Shown here piece after piece: positions 24,908 through 38,025 of a stretch of DNA of 64,000 nt; position 1 is the stretch's first letter; every line of letters starts with the position of its first letter. The DNA comes from an uncultured Lachnospiraceae bacterium (GTDB taxonomy: Bacteria; Bacillota; Clostridia; Lachnospirales; Lachnospiraceae): the NCBI GenBank assembly GCA_900544445.1, contig UQVK01000009.1:5881-69880 (forward strand), given 5' to 3'. The notes under the pieces were generated by a model. The model searched no databases, was not told where the DNA came from, and saw only the letters and a list, made by a program, of their open reading frames with translations. The position numbers and the translations under genes were made by a program.

Positions 24908-26994
24908 TGTACGTTCTTCGGCACCTGCTCATATCTCTCGAAGAACATGGAGTAGTTACCGCGTCCCTGCGTCTTGGAACGAAGGTCGGTGGAATAACCG
25001 AACATCTCGGCAAGCGGCACATAAGCTCTTACCATCTTGCCTCCGCCGATATCGTCCATACCTTCGATACGTCCGCGGCGGGAGTTGATATCACCGATTA
25101 CGTCGCCCATATATTCCTCGGGCATGGTAACCTCAACCTTCATGATGGGCTCCAGCAGAACTGCATTTGCCTTGCTCATGGCATCCTTGAATGCCAGGGA
25201 GCCTGCGATATGGAATGCCATTTCAGAGGAGTCAACCTCATGATAGGATCCATCGTATACGATGGCATGCACACCAAGCACCGGATAACCACCCAGGATA
25301 CCGGCCTTTGCAGCTTCCTCGATACCCTCTCCGACTGCCGGAATGTATTCCTTCGGAATCGCACCGCCGACAACCTGGGACTCAAACTTGAAGGTCTCTT
25401 CGCCGTTCGGATCCATGGGCTCGAATTTAACTTTACAGTGACCGTACTGACCACGTCCGCCGGACTGCTTCGCATATTTGCTGTCCACGTCCACAGCCTT
25501 GGTAAAGGTCTCCTTATACGCAACCTGAGGCGCACCAACGTTTGCTTCCACCTTGAACTCACGCAGCAGTCTGTCCACGATGATTTCCAGATGCAGCTCG
25601 CCCATACCTGCAATAATGGTCTGGCCGGTTTCCTGATCCGTATGAGCACGGAACGTAGGATCCTCTTCTGCCAGCTTTGCAAGAGCTTCGCCCATCTTGC
25701 CCTGGCCAGCCTTGGTCTTGGGCTCGATCGCCAGCTCGATAACCGGCTCCGGGAACTCCATGGACTCCAGAATTACCGGATGCTGCTCATCACAGATCGT
25801 ATCGCCGGTGGTGGTGAACTTGAAGCCTACCGCAGCAGCGATATCACCGGAATAAACCTTATCCAGCTCCTGTCTCTTATTCGCATGCATCTGCAGAATA
25901 CGGCCCACGCGCTCCTTCTTGTCCTTCGTTGCATTCAGAACATAGGAACCGGAATTCATGGTACCGGAATATACGCGGAAGAATGCCAGCTTACCCACAA
26001 ACGGATCAGCCATGATCTTGAACGCAAGTGCAGCGAAAGGCTCATCATCAGAGGAGTGTCTTTCCACTTCGTTGCCATCCAGATCCACACCCTTGATTGC
26101 AGGGATGTCGGTAGGAGCGGGCATATACTCCAGGATCGCATCCAGAAGCTTCTGCACGCCCTTGTTTCTGTAAGCAGAACCACAGCATACCGGAACGGCG
26201 GTGCATTCGCAGGTCGCCTTTCTCAGGGCCGCTTTCATCTGCTCGTTAGAAGGCTCTTCGCCCTCCAGATACATCATCATCAGGTCATCATCCAGCTCGC
26301 AGATCTTTTCGACCAGCTCGGTACGATACAGTTCAGCATCGTCCTTCATGTCTCCCAGATCATCCGTAACGGTGATGTCCTCGCCCTTATCATCATTATA
26401 GATGTAGGCTTTCATTTCAAACAGGTCGATGATTCCCTTGAATTCATCTTCCTTACCAATCGGCAGCTGCACAATGATGGCATTCTTGCCAAGTCTGGTT
26501 CTGATCTGATCCACAGCGCCGTAGAAATTTGCTCCGAGGATGTCCATCTTGTTGATGAACGCCATTCTCGGTACATTATAGGTGTCTGCCTGGCGCCAGA
26601 CGTTTTCCGACTGAGGCTCAACGCCGCCCTTCGCACAGAATACGCCGACCGCACCGTCCAGAACACGCAGAGAACGTTCAACTTCCACCGTGAAGTCAAC
26701 GTGGCCGGGAGTATCAATGATGTTGATACGATACTCAGGCTCGTTGGGATCCACTTTAGCTTCGTGGTGCTTCGTCCAGTGGCATGTGGTAGCGGCTGAC
26801 GTGATGGTAATACCTCTCTCCTGCTCCTGTTCCATCCAGTCCATGGTAGCAGTACCTTCGTGGGTATCACCGATCTTGTAGTTTACACCGGTGTAGTAAA
26901 GAATACGCTCGGTCAGAGTAGTCTTACCCGCATCGATATGAGCCATAATACCAATGTTTCTGGTTCTCTCTAATGGATATTCTCTTCCAGCCAA
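24877..26994 (-). CDS. fusA: Translation elongation factor EF-G
   Basis: 705-residue GTPase driving translocation. G1 '[19 protein letters not shown]', G2/switch I '[20 protein letters not shown]', G3 '[24 protein letters not shown]', G4 'AFINKMD', and domains III-V through '[22 protein letters not shown]'. I use the TTG at 26994 ([13 protein letters not shown], aligned with the usual [13 protein letters not shown] start) with AAGGAGGA 8 nt upstream; the in-frame ATG at 27012 overlaps that ribosome-binding site. Third gene of rpsL-rpsG-fusA. Its 3' end is duplicated downstream. Confidence 0.98.
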   Translation of the reverse strand: MAGREYPLERTRNIGIMAHIDAGKTTLTERILYYTGVNYKIGDTHEGTATMDWMEQEQERGITITSAATTCHWTKHHEAKVDPNEPEYRINIIDTPGHVDFTVEVERSLRVLDGAVGVFCAKGGVEPQSENVWRQADTYNVPRMAFINKMDILGANFYGAVDQIRTRLGKNAIIVQLPIGKEDEFKGIIDLFEMKAYIYNDDKGEDITVTDDLGDMKDDAELYRTELVEKICELDDDLMMMYLEGEEPSNEQMKAALRKATCECTAVPVCCGSAYRNKGVQKLLDAILEYMPAPTDIPAIKGVDLDGNEVERHSSDDEPFAALAFKIMADPFVGKLAFFRVYSGTMNSGSYVLNATKDKKERVGRILQMHANKRQELDKVYSGDIAAAVGFKFTTTGDTICDEQHPVILESMEFPEPVIELAIEPKTKAGQGKMGEALAKLAEEDPTFRAHTDQETGQTIIAGMGELHLEIIVDRLLREFKVEANVGAPQVAYKETFTKAVDVDSKYAKQSGGRGQYGHCKVKFEPMDPNGEETFKFESQVVGGAIPKEYIPAVGEGIEEAAKAGILGGYPVLGVHAIVYDGSYHEVDSSEMAFHIAGSLAFKDAMSKANAVLLEPIMKVEVTMPEEYMGDVIGDINSRRGRIEGMDDIGGGKMVRAYVPLAEMFGYSTDLRSKTQGRGNYSMFFERYEQVPKNVQEKVLAAKAK

Positions 26995-27054
26995 AGGTCC
27001 TTCCTCCTTCATATTGACACCCGGCCTTAAGCGGCCGGGCGCTTCCTCCCGGAA

Positions 27055-27552
<498 letters not shown>

Positions 27553-27708
27553 TTAGATCATCGGTACTCACATCTGTTTTACTAATTTTCACATAAAATG
27601 TGTTCGTGCGGTATATCTGTTCGCAAAAAATGAAAATCAGAATCCCAACACTATAATTAGTTCTTATTGTGGTACATAAAAGGCTGTAACATCTTTTTAA
27701 AGAAGCAA

Positions 27709-28131
27709 TTACTTCTTCGCAGCCTTCGGTCTCTTAGCACCGTATTTGGAGCGGGCCTTGCGTCTGTTCGCTACGCCTGCGGTATCCAGCGTACCTCTGA
27801 TGATGTGGTATCTGGTACCGGGAAGGTCCCTAACACGGCCGCCTCTGATCAGGACAACGCTGTGCTCCTGCAGATTGTGTCCTTCTCCGGGAATGTAGCT
27901 CGTCACTTCGATTCCGTTGGAAAGACGTACTCTGGCGATCTTTCTAAGAGCGGAGTTAGGCTTTTTGGGGGTGGCAGTCTTAACAGCGGTGCAGACACCT
28001 CTCTTCTGCGGGGAAGAAGCGTTGATCGGCTTCTTGTGAAGGGAATTATATCCTCTCTGAAGAGCCGGTGCAGTGGACTTCTTTACGCTGGTCTGACGTC
28101 CCTTTCTCACTAACTGGTTAAATGTTGGCAT
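27709..28131 (-). CDS. rpsL: 30S ribosomal protein S12
   Basis: 140-residue decoding-centre protein: '[25 protein letters not shown]', the streptomycin-contact loop '[18 protein letters not shown]' and '[26 protein letters not shown]'. The PNSA Lys is the wild-type residue. First gene of the str operon, with AGGAGG before the ATG. Confidence 0.99.
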   Translation of the reverse strand: MPTFNQLVRKGRQTSVKKSTAPALQRGYNSLHKKPINASSPQKRGVCTAVKTATPKKPNSALRKIARVRLSNGIEVTSYIPGEGHNLQEHSVVLIRGGRVRDLPGTRYHIIRGTLDTAGVANRRKARSKYGAKRPKAAKK

Positions 28132-28222
28132 TCTTTTTCACCTCCTGCGGTATAGGTTAACATTGTATGCGGCTTCCGGAATCACTGCATCATAAAAAAC
28201 GCATCCGAATGCACGCTAGATT

Positions 28223-28251
28223 AGTATACGTGCTTCCCTCTGCCTTGTCAA
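28223..28251 (-). promoter_or_regulatory. str operon promoter
   Basis: Minus strand TTGACA (28246-28251), 17 nt, TATACT (28223-28228), driving rpsL-rpsG-fusA. The leader (~85 nt) holds a small GCAT-TCGG-ATGC hairpin followed by TTTTTT (around 28192-28214), a possible weak attenuator. Confidence 0.88.
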
Positions 28252-28327
28252 GCTGTTTCCTGAAAAATTACGTAAAGATGCGGTAAAATACCTCCCTGTG
28301 GGCGCTTCCGCCAAAAAGCGCGCTTTT

Positions 28328-28789
28328 TCATTCTTCAAACATTCTACGGAGATTCTCTCCCGCCGTTTCCATACGGCTTCCGACCCTGCTTCTTACCGTT
28401 TCCAGCACGGTTCCTCTTCCCTCCGGCTCCTCAGCGTCCGGAATCTCCGGGAGCTGATCCTTCATTTTAGAAAGGCGGGTGTTAATCGCCTGCCATTCCA
28501 TTTCGTAACTCATATACAGCCTGCTTGCTCTGTCCATCTGGGTCAGCTGCTCCCGGCAGAGAGCAAGCGCATCGCTGATGCAGCATGCCGCTTCCTTTAA
28601 CAAAACATCTCTCTCGATCAACGCGTCACGCAGGCCGGCAGCTTCCCTGTTTTTGGCGGAAAGCATATTCTGCAGAGATGTGATCTGACGTTTCGCAGAA
28701 GCCACTTCATACCGCAGATTTACCAGCTCATTCTCCTCTTCCCTCCCGCTTTCCGGACGCGGAACCGTCTTCCTCTCTTCCTTTTCCAT
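28328..28789 (-). CDS. Hypothetical coiled-coil protein between rpoC and rpsL
   Basis: 153 residues, no signal peptide or membrane segment. Residues ~18-70 are a long heptad-rich coiled coil ('ELVNLRYEVASAKRQITSLQNMLSAKNREAAGLRDALIERDVLL'). It is followed by a Cys pair 'EAACCISDAL' and a second helical block. The acidic linker 'PEIPDAEEPEGRG' leads to an amphipathic end 'VGSRMETAGENLRRMFEE'. AGGAGGG precedes the ATG. I do not recognise the family. Its place between RNA polymerase and str genes suggests steady expression with growth. Confidence 0.65.
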   Translation of the reverse strand: MEKEERKTVPRPESGREEENELVNLRYEVASAKRQITSLQNMLSAKNREAAGLRDALIERDVLLKEAACCISDALALCREQLTQMDRASRLYMSYEMEWQAINTRLSKMKDQLPEIPDAEEPEGRGTVLETVRSRVGSRMETAGENLRRMFEE

Positions 28790-28937
28790 AAGCCCTCCTC
28801 ACAGCGCTTCTTTTCGCACCAGGCGTTTCCCGCTAATTCCTTACTGCTGTCAAAGGGGCGGCAAAAGCTTTCCGCTCCTGCCGCCCCTTTCGTTTCCGCC
28901 TCCGCCACACCTTCGGCAAAAGCATATCTATCTGTTT

Positions 28938-31900
28938 TTATTCTTCCTCTGATGCGCCGACAGATACGGTTTCCTCCGCATTGCCGTCCGTCTCTTCCAT
29001 CATCTCTTCATCTGCATCAAACGCATCCGAAGGATCAACGGTATCCGCGCCAAAGGCATCCGCTTCAGACGAATTGGTTTCCAGTGCATCCTGACCTGTG
29101 GGCTCCTCGTTGAAATCCAGTTCGTCATCCAGATCCAGCGTATCCTCCAGACCGATATCGGTGCTCAGATGCACGTCGCGGTAACGCTTCATGCCGGTTC
29201 CCGCCGGAATCAGCTTACCGATGATAACGTTCTCCTTCAGGCCGATCAGCGGATCCACCTTACCCTTGATGGCAGCTTCCGTCAGAACCTTGGTGGTCTC
29301 CTGGAAGGATGCCGCAGACAGGAAGGAATTGGTGGCAAGCGCAGCCTTCGTAATTCCCAGAAGGATCTGCTTACCGTCCGCAGGCTGTTTGCCTTCGGCA
29401 GTCAGGGACTCGTTCAGGTCCTCATACTCCAGCGCATCCACCAGAGTGCCCGGCAGGAAATCGGTATCTCCGCTTTCTTCAATGCGGACCTTCTTCAGCA
29501 TCTGACGCACGATCACCTCGATGTGCTTGTCGCTGATATCTACGCCCTGCAGACGGTATACGCGCTGTACCTCGCGGAGCATGTAATCCTGCACCGCACG
29601 GATTCCCTTGATCTTCAGCAGATCATGCGGGTTCACGCTTCCTTCTGTCAGCTCGTCGCCGGCTTCCAGCTCCTGGCCGTCCACCACCTTGATTCTGGAG
29701 CCGTAAGGAATCAGGTATGCCTTGGATTCTCCCGTCTCATGGTTGGTGATGATGACTTCACGCTTCTTCTTGGTATCCTTAATCACAGCCGTGCCGCCGA
29801 ACTCCGCGATAATCGCAAGTCCCTTCGGCTTTCTGGCCTCAAACAACTCCTCTACACGGGGAAGACCCTGCGTGATATCGTCACCCGCCACACCGCCGGT
29901 ATGGAAGGTACGCATGGTAAGCTGGGTACCGGGCTCACCGATGGACTGTGCCGCGATGATTCCGACCGCTTCGCCGACCTGCACCTCTTCACCGGTCGCC
30001 ATGTTGGCTCCGTAGCACTTCGCACAGATTCCGTTATGGGAACGGCAGCTAAGAATCGTTCTGATCTTCACCTTTTCAATGGGATCTCCCTTTTTATCCA
30101 CGCCAATGCTCAGAATCTTTTCCGCGCGGCTGGGAGTAATCATATGATTCTTCTTTACGAGCACGTTGCCATCGCGGTCACAGATATCCTCACAGGATAC
30201 CCTGCCCGTGATACGGTCTTTCAGATTTTCAATGGTCTCCTTACCGTCCATGAAGGCGCTGACCTCCATGCCGGGAATCTCATCTCTTCCCTCGCAGCAA
30301 TCCGTTTCACGGATGATCAGCTCCTGGGATACGTCAACCATTCGTCTGGTCAGGTATCCGGAGTCTGCGGTACGCAGAGCAGTATCGGAAAGTCCCTTAC
30401 GGGCTCCGTGTGCTGACATGAAGTATTCCAGTACGTCCAGTCCCTCACGGAAGTTGGACTTGATGGGCAGCTCGATGGTACGTCCGGTGGTATCCGCCAT
30501 CAGTCCGCGCATGCCCGCAAGCTGCTTGATCTGCTGGTTGGAACCACGGGCTCCGGAGTCCGCCATCATGAAAATATTATTGTATTTATCCAGTCCTGCA
30601 AGCAGAACGTCGGTCAGTTCCTTATCCGTCTCATTCCAGGTCTCCACAACCGCACGGTAACGCTCTTCTTCTGTAATCAGACCGCGGCGGAAGTTCTGAG
30701 AAATCCGGTCAACGGTCGCCTGCGCCTGTGCCAGCATTTCTGGCTTCTGCGCGGGTACGGTCATATCGGAAATGGATACGGTCATGGCCGCTCTGGTAGA
30801 ATACTTATATCCGGTGGACTTGATATCGTCCAGCACCTCAGCCATCCTGGAAGCGCCATGGATGTTGATGACCTTCTCCAGAATCTGCTTCAGCCCCTTC
30901 TTGCCCACATGGAAGTCTACCTCCAGCTTCAGCGCGTTTTCCGGCACGCTTCTGTCCACAAAGCCCAGATCCTGAGGAAGGATCTCGTTGAAGATGAAAC
31001 GTCCCAGTGTGGATTCCACGATATCGGAAATCACCGTGCCGTCCGGCAGAGTCTTCGTTACCTTCACGCGGATTCTGGAATGCAGAGTCAGCGCCTGGTT
31101 TTCATACGCAAGAATCGCCTCGTTCAGATTCTTGAAATACTTTCCCTCGCCCTTTGCACCGGGTCTCTCCTGGGTCAGGTAGTAGATACCCAGAACCATA
31201 TCCTGGGAAGGAACCGCCACCGGGCCGCCGTCGGAGGGCTTCAGCAGGTTGTTCGGAGAGAGCAGCATGAAACGGCACTCCGCCTGTGCTTCCACGGAAA
31301 GAGGAAGATGAACAGCCATCTGGTCGCCATCGAAGTCGGCGTTGAACGCGGTACATACCAGAGGATGCAGCTTGATCGCCTTACCCTCTACCAGAATGGG
31401 TTCGAATGCCTGGATACCCAGTCTGTGCAGGGTAGGGGCGCGGTTCAGCATAACCGGATGCTCCTTAATGACATCTTCCAGCACATCCCATACCTGGGAA
31501 TCCAGTCTCTCCACCAGCTTCTTCGCATTCTTGATGTTCTGGGAAATGCCTCTCGCCACCAGCTCCTTCATCACGAAGGGCTTGAACAGCTCAATGGCCA
31601 TCTCCTTGGGCAGGCCGCACTGATAAATCTTCAGCTCCGGCCCTACTACGATAACGCTTCGTCCGGAATAGTCAACACGCTTTCCGAGCAGGTTCTGACG
31701 GAAACGTCCGGACTTACCCTTCAGCATGTCGGAAAGGGATTTCAGCGCACGGTTTCCGGGTCCCGTTACCGGGCGTCCTCTTCTGCCGTTGTCGATCAGC
31801 GCATCCACCGCTTCCTGCAGCATTCTCTTTTCATTGCGGACGATGATATCCGGAGCTCCGAGCTCCAGCAGTCTTTTCAGACGGTTGTTTCTGTTGATAA

Positions 31901-32708
31901 TTCTGCGGTACAGGTCGTTTAAGTCACTCGTTGCGAAACGGCCGCCGTCCAGCTGTACCATGGGACGCAGATCCGGAGGGATTACCGGGATGGCATCCAG
32001 GATCATCCATTCCGGACGGTTTCCGGACTCACGGAATGCTTCCACCACCTCGAGGCGCTTGATAATTCTTGCGCGCTTCTGTCCGGAGGATTCCTTTAAA
32101 CCTTCCTTCAGCTCGGCGGCTTCCTTCTCCAGATCGATGGCCAGCAGCAGCTCCTTGATGGACTCCGCACCCATGCCGGCACGGAATTTATTTCCCCAGG
32201 TCTCCCTGGCATCCTGATATTCCTTCTCAGACAGCACCTGCTTATATTCCAGATTGCTCTCGCCCTTGTCCAGAACGATATAGGAAGCGAAATAAAGCAC
32301 CTTCTCCAGGACTCTGGGAGACAGGTCAAGAATCAGTCCCATACGGCTGGGAATTCCCTTAAAGTACCAGATATGGGAAACAGGGGCCGCAAGTTCAATA
32401 TGGCCCATGCGCTCTCTGCGGACGCTGGACTTGGTCACTTCCACACCACATCTGTCGCAGACAACGCCCTTATATCTGATCTTCTTGTACTTTCCGCAGT
32501 GGCACTCCCAGTCCTTGGTAGGTCCGAAAATACGTTCGCAGAACAGTCCATCGCGCTCCGGCTTGAGCGTCCTGTAGTTGATCGTCTCAGGCTTCTGCAC
32601 TTCTCCTCTGGACCACTCCCTGATCTTTTCCGGAGAAGCCAGGCCGATCTTGATCGCATCAAAGGTCATCGGCTGATATACTTCATTCTTTGCTGTTGTT
32701 TCAGACAT
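28938..32708 (-). CDS. rpoC: RNA polymerase beta' subunit
   Basis: 1256 residues. N-terminal zinc site '[23 protein letters not shown]', catalytic Mg motif '[15 protein letters not shown]', bridge helix and trigger loop around '[59 protein letters not shown]', and the second zinc site with '[13 protein letters not shown]'. The last ~70 residues form an acidic tail rich in Asp/Glu/Ala. Co-transcribed with rpoB, 66 nt upstream. Confidence 0.99.
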   Translation of the reverse strand: MSETTAKNEVYQPMTFDAIKIGLASPEKIREWSRGEVQKPETINYRTLKPERDGLFCERIFGPTKDWECHCGKYKKIRYKGVVCDRCGVEVTKSSVRRERMGHIELAAPVSHIWYFKGIPSRMGLILDLSPRVLEKVLYFASYIVLDKGESNLEYKQVLSEKEYQDARETWGNKFRAGMGAESIKELLLAIDLEKEAAELKEGLKESSGQKRARIIKRLEVVEAFRESGNRPEWMILDAIPVIPPDLRPMVQLDGGRFATSDLNDLYRRIINRNNRLKRLLELGAPDIIVRNEKRMLQEAVDALIDNGRRGRPVTGPGNRALKSLSDMLKGKSGRFRQNLLGKRVDYSGRSVIVVGPELKIYQCGLPKEMAIELFKPFVMKELVARGISQNIKNAKKLVERLDSQVWDVLEDVIKEHPVMLNRAPTLHRLGIQAFEPILVEGKAIKLHPLVCTAFNADFDGDQMAVHLPLSVEAQAECRFMLLSPNNLLKPSDGGPVAVPSQDMVLGIYYLTQERPGAKGEGKYFKNLNEAILAYENQALTLHSRIRVKVTKTLPDGTVISDIVESTLGRFIFNEILPQDLGFVDRSVPENALKLEVDFHVGKKGLKQILEKVINIHGASRMAEVLDDIKSTGYKYSTRAAMTVSISDMTVPAQKPEMLAQAQATVDRISQNFRRGLITEEERYRAVVETWNETDKELTDVLLAGLDKYNNIFMMADSGARGSNQQIKQLAGMRGLMADTTGRTIELPIKSNFREGLDVLEYFMSAHGARKGLSDTALRTADSGYLTRRMVDVSQELIIRETDCCEGRDEIPGMEVSAFMDGKETIENLKDRITGRVSCEDICDRDGNVLVKKNHMITPSRAEKILSIGVDKKGDPIEKVKIRTILSCRSHNGICAKCYGANMATGEEVQVGEAVGIIAAQSIGEPGTQLTMRTFHTGGVAGDDITQGLPRVEELFEARKPKGLAIIAEFGGTAVIKDTKKKREVIITNHETGESKAYLIPYGSRIKVVDGQELEAGDELTEGSVNPHDLLKIKGIRAVQDYMLREVQRVYRLQGVDISDKHIEVIVRQMLKKVRIEESGDTDFLPGTLVDALEYEDLNESLTAEGKQPADGKQILLGITKAALATNSFLSAASFQETTKVLTEAAIKGKVDPLIGLKENVIIGKLIPAGTGMKRYRDVHLSTDIGLEDTLDLDDELDFNEEPTGQDALETNSSEADAFGADTVDPSDAFDADEEMMEETDGNAEETVSVGASEEE

Positions 32709-32774
32709 TGTGCACTCCTTCCAAAACGGGGGCGGCTCTGGCAGAAAAGCCGCTTCCCGTCAAAATTCAAAAGC

Positions 32775-35700
32775 TTATTCGTCAATATCGTCAAAGCTTT
32801 CCTCAAGGTCGAGTTCCAGATCGTCAACCGTGCTCTCTTCCTCCGTGCTCACCAGTTCTCCGCCCTCGTCGAATTCCTGATGCTGATATCCGAGCGCACC
32901 CAGAGAATCTTTTTCATATTTCTCATAACCTTTGGAGTCACCCTCAATTTCGTAACGGTAGTCCGTATCGCCGTAATCCACCGTTTCCATGATCTCGACT
33001 TCCGTATTGTCATCGCGCAGCACTCTCACATCCAGTGCAAGGGACTGCAGCTCCTTCAGCAGCACCTTGAAGGACTCCGGAATGCCGGGCTCAGGGATAT
33101 TTTCTCCCTTAATGATCGCCTCGTAGGTCTTCACACGGCCCACCACATCGTCAGACTTCACAGTCAGGATTTCCTGCAGGGTGTATGCCGCGCCGTAAGC
33201 CTCCAGGGCCCACACTTCCATTTCTCCGAAACGCTGTCCGCCGAACTGTGCCTTACCGCCCAGAGGCTGCTGCGTTACCAGGGAGTAAGGACCGGTGGAA
33301 CGCGCATGGATCTTATCGTCAACCAGATGATGCAGCTTCAGATAATGCATGTGGCCGATGGTAACCGGGCTGTCGAAATATTCTCCGGTACGGCCGTCTC
33401 TTAAGCGCACCTTACCGTCACGGCTGATGGGAACGCCCTTCCACACCTCTCTGTGATCCCTGTTCAGGGAGAGATACTGCATGACCTCGGGAAGCAGCTC
33501 ATCCTTGTGTTTTGCTTCAAATTCTTCCCAGCTTAAGTTCACGTAATCGTTCGCCAGATCCAGGGTGTCCATGATATCATGCTCATCCGCCCCGTCAAAT
33601 ACCGGCGTCGCCACGTTAAAGCCGAGCGCCTTGGCCGCCAGGGAAAGATGAATCTCCAGTACCTGTCCGATATTCATACGGGAAGGCACGCCCAGCGGGT
33701 TCAGAACGATATCCAGCGGACGGCCGTTGGGCAGATAAGGCATATCCTCCACGGGAAGCACGCGGGAAACAACACCCTTGTTTCCGTGACGGCCTGCCAT
33801 CTTGTCGCCGACTGAAATCTTTCTCTTCTGCGCGATATAAATGCGCACCGCCTGATTCACGCCCGGGGACAGCTCGTCGCCGTTTTCCCTCGTGAATACC
33901 TTGGCATCCACAACGATTCCGTATTCGCCGTGAGGAACCTTCAGGGAGGTATCCCTCACTTCTCTCGCCTTCTCACCGAAGATGGCGCGAAGCAGTCTTT
34001 CTTCCGCGGTCAGCTCGGTTTCACCCTTGGGGGTTACCTTTCCGACCAGAATATCCCCTGCGCGCACCTCCGCACCGATGCGGATGATACCTCTGTCATC
34101 CAGATCCTTCAGGGCGTCGTCGCCCACGCCGGGAACGTCTCTTGTGATTTCTTCCGGCCCCAGCTTGGTGTCTCTGGCTTCCGCCTCATATTCTTCAATA
34201 TGAACGGAAGTATAGACATCATCCTGTACCAGACGCTCGCTCAGAAGAACGGCGTCCTCATAGTTATAACCTTCCCAGGTCATGAAGCCGATCAGCGGGT
34301 TCTTGCCCAGCGCCAGCTCGCCTTCCGAAGTGGACGGACCATCCGCAATCACCTGTCCTGCAGCAACCCGGTTGCCCTTGAACACGATGGGCCTCTGGTT
34401 GTAGCAGTTGCTCTGGTTGCTTCGTGCAAACTTGGTCAGATGATACTCAATCTTTTCTCCGTCGTCCGCCGTCATTTTAATCATATTGGAGGAGACGTAG
34501 TCAATGGTTCCGGACTTTCTTGCCACAACGCAGACACCGGAGTCCACGGCCGCCTTCACTTCCATACCGGTTCCCACTGCAGGAGCCTCCGTGGTCAGAA
34601 GCGGCACGGCCTGACGCTGCATGTTGGAACCCATCAGGGCGCGGTTCGCGTCGTCGTTTTCCAGGAAGGGGATCAGGGCAGTCGCAACGGAGAATACCAT
34701 CTTCGGGGAAACGTCCATGAAATCAAACACGGTCTTCGGATAGGACTGTGTTTCCTCACGGTAACGGCCGGATACCATATTTCTCACAAAATGGCCTTCC
34801 TCATCCAGCGCTTCGTTCGCCTGCGCCACATGGTAATTGTCCTCTTCATCCGCCGTCATGTAAACAACCTCGTCCGTTACGCGCGGATTTGCCGGATCAG
34901 ACTTATCGATCCGACGGTAAGGAGCCTCCACAAAACCATATTCATTAATTCTGGCATAGCATGCCAGAGAGTTGATCAGACCGATGTTGGGTCCTTCAGG
35001 CGTCTCAATTGGGCACATTCTTCCATAATGGGAATAATGTACGTCACGCACCTCAAATCCGGCACGGTCACGGCTCAAACCGCCGGGTCCCAGAGCGGAA
35101 AGACGTCTCTTATGGGTCAGCTCACCCAGCGGGTTGTTCTGATCCATGAACTGGGACAGCTGGGAGGAACCGAAGAATTCCTTCACCGCCGCCTGTACGG
35201 GCTTGATGTTAATCAGCACCTGAGGAGAAATCTCCTCTGCGTCATGAGTGGTCATGCGTTCACGGACCACTCTCTCCATTCTGGAAAGACCGATGCGGTA
35301 CTGGTTCTGCAGGAGTTCGCCCACCGCACGGATACGACGGTTGCCCAGATGGTCGATATCGTCGTCATTTCCAATTCCGTATTCCAGATGGATGTTATAG
35401 TTAATGGAAGCCAGAATGTCTTCCTTCGTAATATGCTTCGGGATCAGCTCGTGGATATTCTTATGAATCGCTTCCGCAAGCTCCTCCGGATTACCGGAAT
35501 GCTCATCCAGGATCCGCTGCAGAACCGGATAATACACCAGCTCCGTTACGCCCAGCTCCTTCGGATTGCAGTCCACATAATGGGTAATATCCACCATCAT
35601 GCTGGAAAGGACCTTCACATTCCTTTCCTCCGTCTGCACATAAACATAAGGAACTGCCGCATTCTGGATCTCATCTGCCAGCTCCGCGGTCACCTTCGTT

Positions 35701-36632
35701 CCGGCAGCCGCGATCAGCTCTCCGGTACCCATATCAACCACATCCTCAGCCAGCACAAAGCCGCGGATTCTGTTTCTGAGCATCAGCTTCTTGTTAAATT
35801 TATATCTGCCGACCTTGGCCAGATCATATCTTCTGGGATCAAAGAACATGGCGTTGATCAGGCTCTCAGCGCTTTCCACGCTCAGCGGCTCACCGGGACG
35901 GATCTTCTTATACAGCTCAAGCAGACCTTCCTGATAGTTCTCAGCGGTATCCTTCGTGAAGCTCGCCTCGATCTTGGGTTCATCGCCAAACAGCGCACGG
36001 ATCTCATCGTTGGTTCCAACGCCCAGCGCACGGATCAGCACGGTGATCGGAACCTTTCTCGTCCTGTCCACACGTACATAAAACACATCATTGGAGTCCG
36101 TCTCGTACTCCAGCCATGCGCCGCGGTTAGGGATTACCGTACAGCTGTAAAGCTTCTTTCCGATCTTGTCATGGCCGATTCCATAATAAATACCGGGGGA
36201 ACGTACCAGCTGGCTGACGATAACACGCTCCGCTCCGTTGATAACGAAGGTACCCGTCTCAGTCATCAGGGGAAGATCACCCATGAAAATCTCATGCTCT
36301 GTAATCTCTTCCTTTTCCTTATTATAAAGGCGGACTCTCACTTTCAAGGGAGCAGCATACGTCGCGTCTCTTTCTTTACACTTTTCGATCGAATACTTGA
36401 CGTCATCTTCACACAGTTCGAAATCCACGAACTCCAGACTCAGATGACCGCTGTAGTCTTCGATTGGAGATATGTCGTCAAAGACCTCCTTCAGGCCTTC
36501 TGTCAGGAACCAGTGATAGGAGTCCTTCTGGACTTCAATCAGATTCGGCATCTCCAATACTTCCTTCTGCCGTGAATAACTCATACGCATATTCTTGCCG
36601 GTGGCAATCGGACGTATTCTGTTCTTTTCCAT
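32775..36632 (-). CDS. rpoB: RNA polymerase beta subunit
   Basis: About 1285 residues from the ATG at 36632 (MEKNRIRP), 9 nt after a GGGGTG site; ATG at 36638 and GTG at 36644 are in-frame alternatives. The rifampicin-pocket region reads '[68 protein letters not shown]', i.e. wild-type sensitive residues. '[14 protein letters not shown]' and '[25 protein letters not shown]' complete the active site. An acidic C-terminal extension (~70 residues) follows. It has its own promoter behind the rplJL terminator. Confidence 0.99.
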   Translation of the reverse strand: MEKNRIRPIATGKNMRMSYSRQKEVLEMPNLIEVQKDSYHWFLTEGLKEVFDDISPIEDYSGHLSLEFVDFELCEDDVKYSIEKCKERDATYAAPLKVRVRLYNKEKEEITEHEIFMGDLPLMTETGTFVINGAERVIVSQLVRSPGIYYGIGHDKIGKKLYSCTVIPNRGAWLEYETDSNDVFYVRVDRTRKVPITVLIRALGVGTNDEIRALFGDEPKIEASFTKDTAENYQEGLLELYKKIRPGEPLSVESAESLINAMFFDPRRYDLAKVGRYKFNKKLMLRNRIRGFVLAEDVVDMGTGELIAAAGTKVTAELADEIQNAAVPYVYVQTEERNVKVLSSMMVDITHYVDCNPKELGVTELVYYPVLQRILDEHSGNPEELAEAIHKNIHELIPKHITKEDILASINYNIHLEYGIGNDDDIDHLGNRRIRAVGELLQNQYRIGLSRMERVVRERMTTHDAEEISPQVLINIKPVQAAVKEFFGSSQLSQFMDQNNPLGELTHKRRLSALGPGGLSRDRAGFEVRDVHYSHYGRMCPIETPEGPNIGLINSLACYARINEYGFVEAPYRRIDKSDPANPRVTDEVVYMTADEEDNYHVAQANEALDEEGHFVRNMVSGRYREETQSYPKTVFDFMDVSPKMVFSVATALIPFLENDDANRALMGSNMQRQAVPLLTTEAPAVGTGMEVKAAVDSGVCVVARKSGTIDYVSSNMIKMTADDGEKIEYHLTKFARSNQSNCYNQRPIVFKGNRVAAGQVIADGPSTSEGELALGKNPLIGFMTWEGYNYEDAVLLSERLVQDDVYTSVHIEEYEAEARDTKLGPEEITRDVPGVGDDALKDLDDRGIIRIGAEVRAGDILVGKVTPKGETELTAEERLLRAIFGEKAREVRDTSLKVPHGEYGIVVDAKVFTRENGDELSPGVNQAVRIYIAQKRKISVGDKMAGRHGNKGVVSRVLPVEDMPYLPNGRPLDIVLNPLGVPSRMNIGQVLEIHLSLAAKALGFNVATPVFDGADEHDIMDTLDLANDYVNLSWEEFEAKHKDELLPEVMQYLSLNRDHREVWKGVPISRDGKVRLRDGRTGEYFDSPVTIGHMHYLKLHHLVDDKIHARSTGPYSLVTQQPLGGKAQFGGQRFGEMEVWALEAYGAAYTLQEILTVKSDDVVGRVKTYEAIIKGENIPEPGIPESFKVLLKELQSLALDVRVLRDDNTEVEIMETVDYGDTDYRYEIEGDSKGYEKYEKDSLGALGYQHQEFDEGGELVSTEEESTVDDLELDLEESFDDIDE

Positions 36633-36794
36633 TGACATTTTCACCCCGTTCTAATGATTTGTCCGCCGAACCTCATGGCCGGCTTTTCGTCGGCTGCGGA
36701 GTGGCCAAAAGCCTCCCTGCAACAGTCAGCACGATACTATATTTCCGGTTTTTCGCACAAAAATAGTATAACATACCACAATAGTGCACCATCC

Positions 36795-36823
36795 AGTATA
36801 TCACAATACCCTGGACTCGTCAA
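36795..36823 (-). promoter_or_regulatory. rpoBC promoter
   Basis: Minus strand TTGACG (36818-36823), 17 nt, TATACT (36795-36800). The leader to rpoB is ~160 nt, and a second TATACT (around 36766-36771) lies further on with a weak -35. The leader has GC-rich self-complementary stretches (36670-36720). Confidence 0.82.
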
Positions 36824-36863
36824 CCCAAAAATTGCATGTATAATTGAAGATTTTTCTCATATG

Positions 36864-36903
36864 AAAAACCGCCGTCCGCCGGGTTCCCGGCGAAGCGGCG
36901 GTT
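36864..36903 (-). terminator. rplJL terminator
   Basis: Long GC stem AACCGCCG-CT-TCGCCGGG ... CCCGGCG-GA-CGGCGGTT followed by TTTTT on the minus strand. It uncouples rpoBC from rplJL, unlike the read-through arrangement of E. coli. Confidence 0.9.
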
Positions 36904-36930
36904 CTCATATCTCTGTTTCTGAAAGGTTTC

Positions 36931-37308
36931 TTATTTAAGGGTAACCTTAGCGCCTTCAGCTTCCAGCTTGGACTTGATGTCCTCAGCCTCTTCCTTGGAA
37001 GCGCCTTCCTTAACAACCTTGGGAGCTCCGTCAACAACGTCCTTCGCTTCCTTCAGGCCAAGTCCGGTAACTTCGCGGACAACCTTGATAACCTTAACCT
37101 TGTTCGGGCCAACCTCGGTCAGCTCAACGTCGAACTCGGTCTTCTCCTCAGCCGCTGCTGCATCTCCAGCACCTGCTGCTGCAACTACAACGCCTGCTGC
37201 TGCGGATACACCGAACTCTTCTTCGCAGGCCTTTACCAGATCATTCAGCTCTAATACGGAAAGCTCTTTGATCGCATCAATAATTTCCTGAGTGGATAAT
37301 TTAGCCAT
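36931..37308 (-). CDS. rplL: 50S ribosomal protein L7/L12
   Basis: 125 residues from [13 protein letters not shown]. The N-terminal dimerisation helices, an Ala/Gly hinge '[20 protein letters not shown]' and the C-terminal factor-binding domain '[39 protein letters not shown]' are all present. The ATG at 37308 has GGAGG 8 nt upstream; an earlier in-frame start would contain that site. Forms the ribosomal stalk with L10. Confidence 0.98.
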   Translation of the reverse strand: MAKLSTQEIIDAIKELSVLELNDLVKACEEEFGVSAAAGVVVAAAGAGDAAAAEEKTEFDVELTEVGPNKVKVIKVVREVTGLGLKEAKDVVDGAPKVVKEGASKEEAEDIKSKLEAEGAKVTLK

Positions 37309-37400
37309 TTTATTTACCTCCATAATCATTTTTTCAATCTGCAGACCGTCTGTCTGCTCTTATCCATCGGTGCCCTCATGGACATCCGTTTTCCCGGCAG

Positions 37401-37967
37401 TTATGCTTCTGAGGGAGCCTCGGCAGGAGCCTCCTCAGCCGCGGGGGCCTCTGCTTCTGCTGCGGGAGCTTCACATGCGCCTGCGCCGCCTTTTTCAGCC
37501 AGCTGCTTCATGACGCGAGCGAAGTTTGCGATAGGAGACTGGATGCTTCCAAGCAGCTTGGAGAGCAGCTCGTCTCTGGACGGGATCTGAGAAATTGCAG
37601 CCATTCCCGCCGCATCATATACGGTTCCTTCCACAACGCCGGCCTTGATCTCAAGCTTGTCGGCCGTCTTTGCGAATTTAGCCAGCTCTCTTGCGGGAGC
37701 GGTTGCATCCGTGGAAGAAATTGCTACAGCGCTGGGGCCTTCCAGATAGGGAGCCAGTGCTTCGAAGTCCGTGCCCTTGAAAGCGAAGTTCATCATGGTG
37801 TTCTTGTACACCTTGTAGGCGACTCCGGCTTCACGCAGCTGCTTACGAAGAGCGGTATCCTGTTCAACGGTCAGTCCGCGGTAATCCACAAGCACAACAG
37901 ACTGTGCGTCCTTAATCGCTTCGGAAATCTCCGCAACGACAGGCGCTTTCAATTCAACCTTTGCCAT
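37401..37967 (-). CDS. rplJ: 50S ribosomal protein L10
   Basis: 188 residues: 'AEISEAIKDAQSVVLVDYRGLTVEQDTALRKQLREAGVAYKVYKNTMMNFA' is the rRNA-binding domain, followed by 'YLEGPSAVAISSTDATAPARELAKFAK'. The C-terminal helix anchors L7/L12 dimers, and there is an Ala/Glu-rich tail of ~25 residues. Preceded by an L10 leader with an attenuator, the usual site of L10-L12 feedback. Confidence 0.98.
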   Translation of the reverse strand: MAKVELKAPVVAEISEAIKDAQSVVLVDYRGLTVEQDTALRKQLREAGVAYKVYKNTMMNFAFKGTDFEALAPYLEGPSAVAISSTDATAPARELAKFAKTADKLEIKAGVVEGTVYDAAGMAAISQIPSRDELLSKLLGSIQSPIANFARVMKQLAEKGGAGACEAPAAEAEAPAAEEAPAEAPSEA

Positions 37968-38025
37968 TTCTTTACCTCCTTATAGATTTTTCTGAAAAAA
38001 TCAGTGCCGAAAGGAGTAAACGCAT

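Noticed and set aside
24819..25022. Short frame across the duplicated fusA end
   Set aside because: It is the fusA 3' end and its duplicate read in another frame; no function supported.
25210..26799. 529-codon open frame antisense to fusA (and a similar 369-codon frame antisense to tuf)
   Set aside because: Shadow frames produced by biased codon use in highly expressed genes; no start signals or domains.
33930..36575. 881-codon open frame antisense to rpoB
   Set aside because: It mirrors rpoB codons, has no ribosome-binding site and no recognisable protein signature; rpoB on the other strand is certain.
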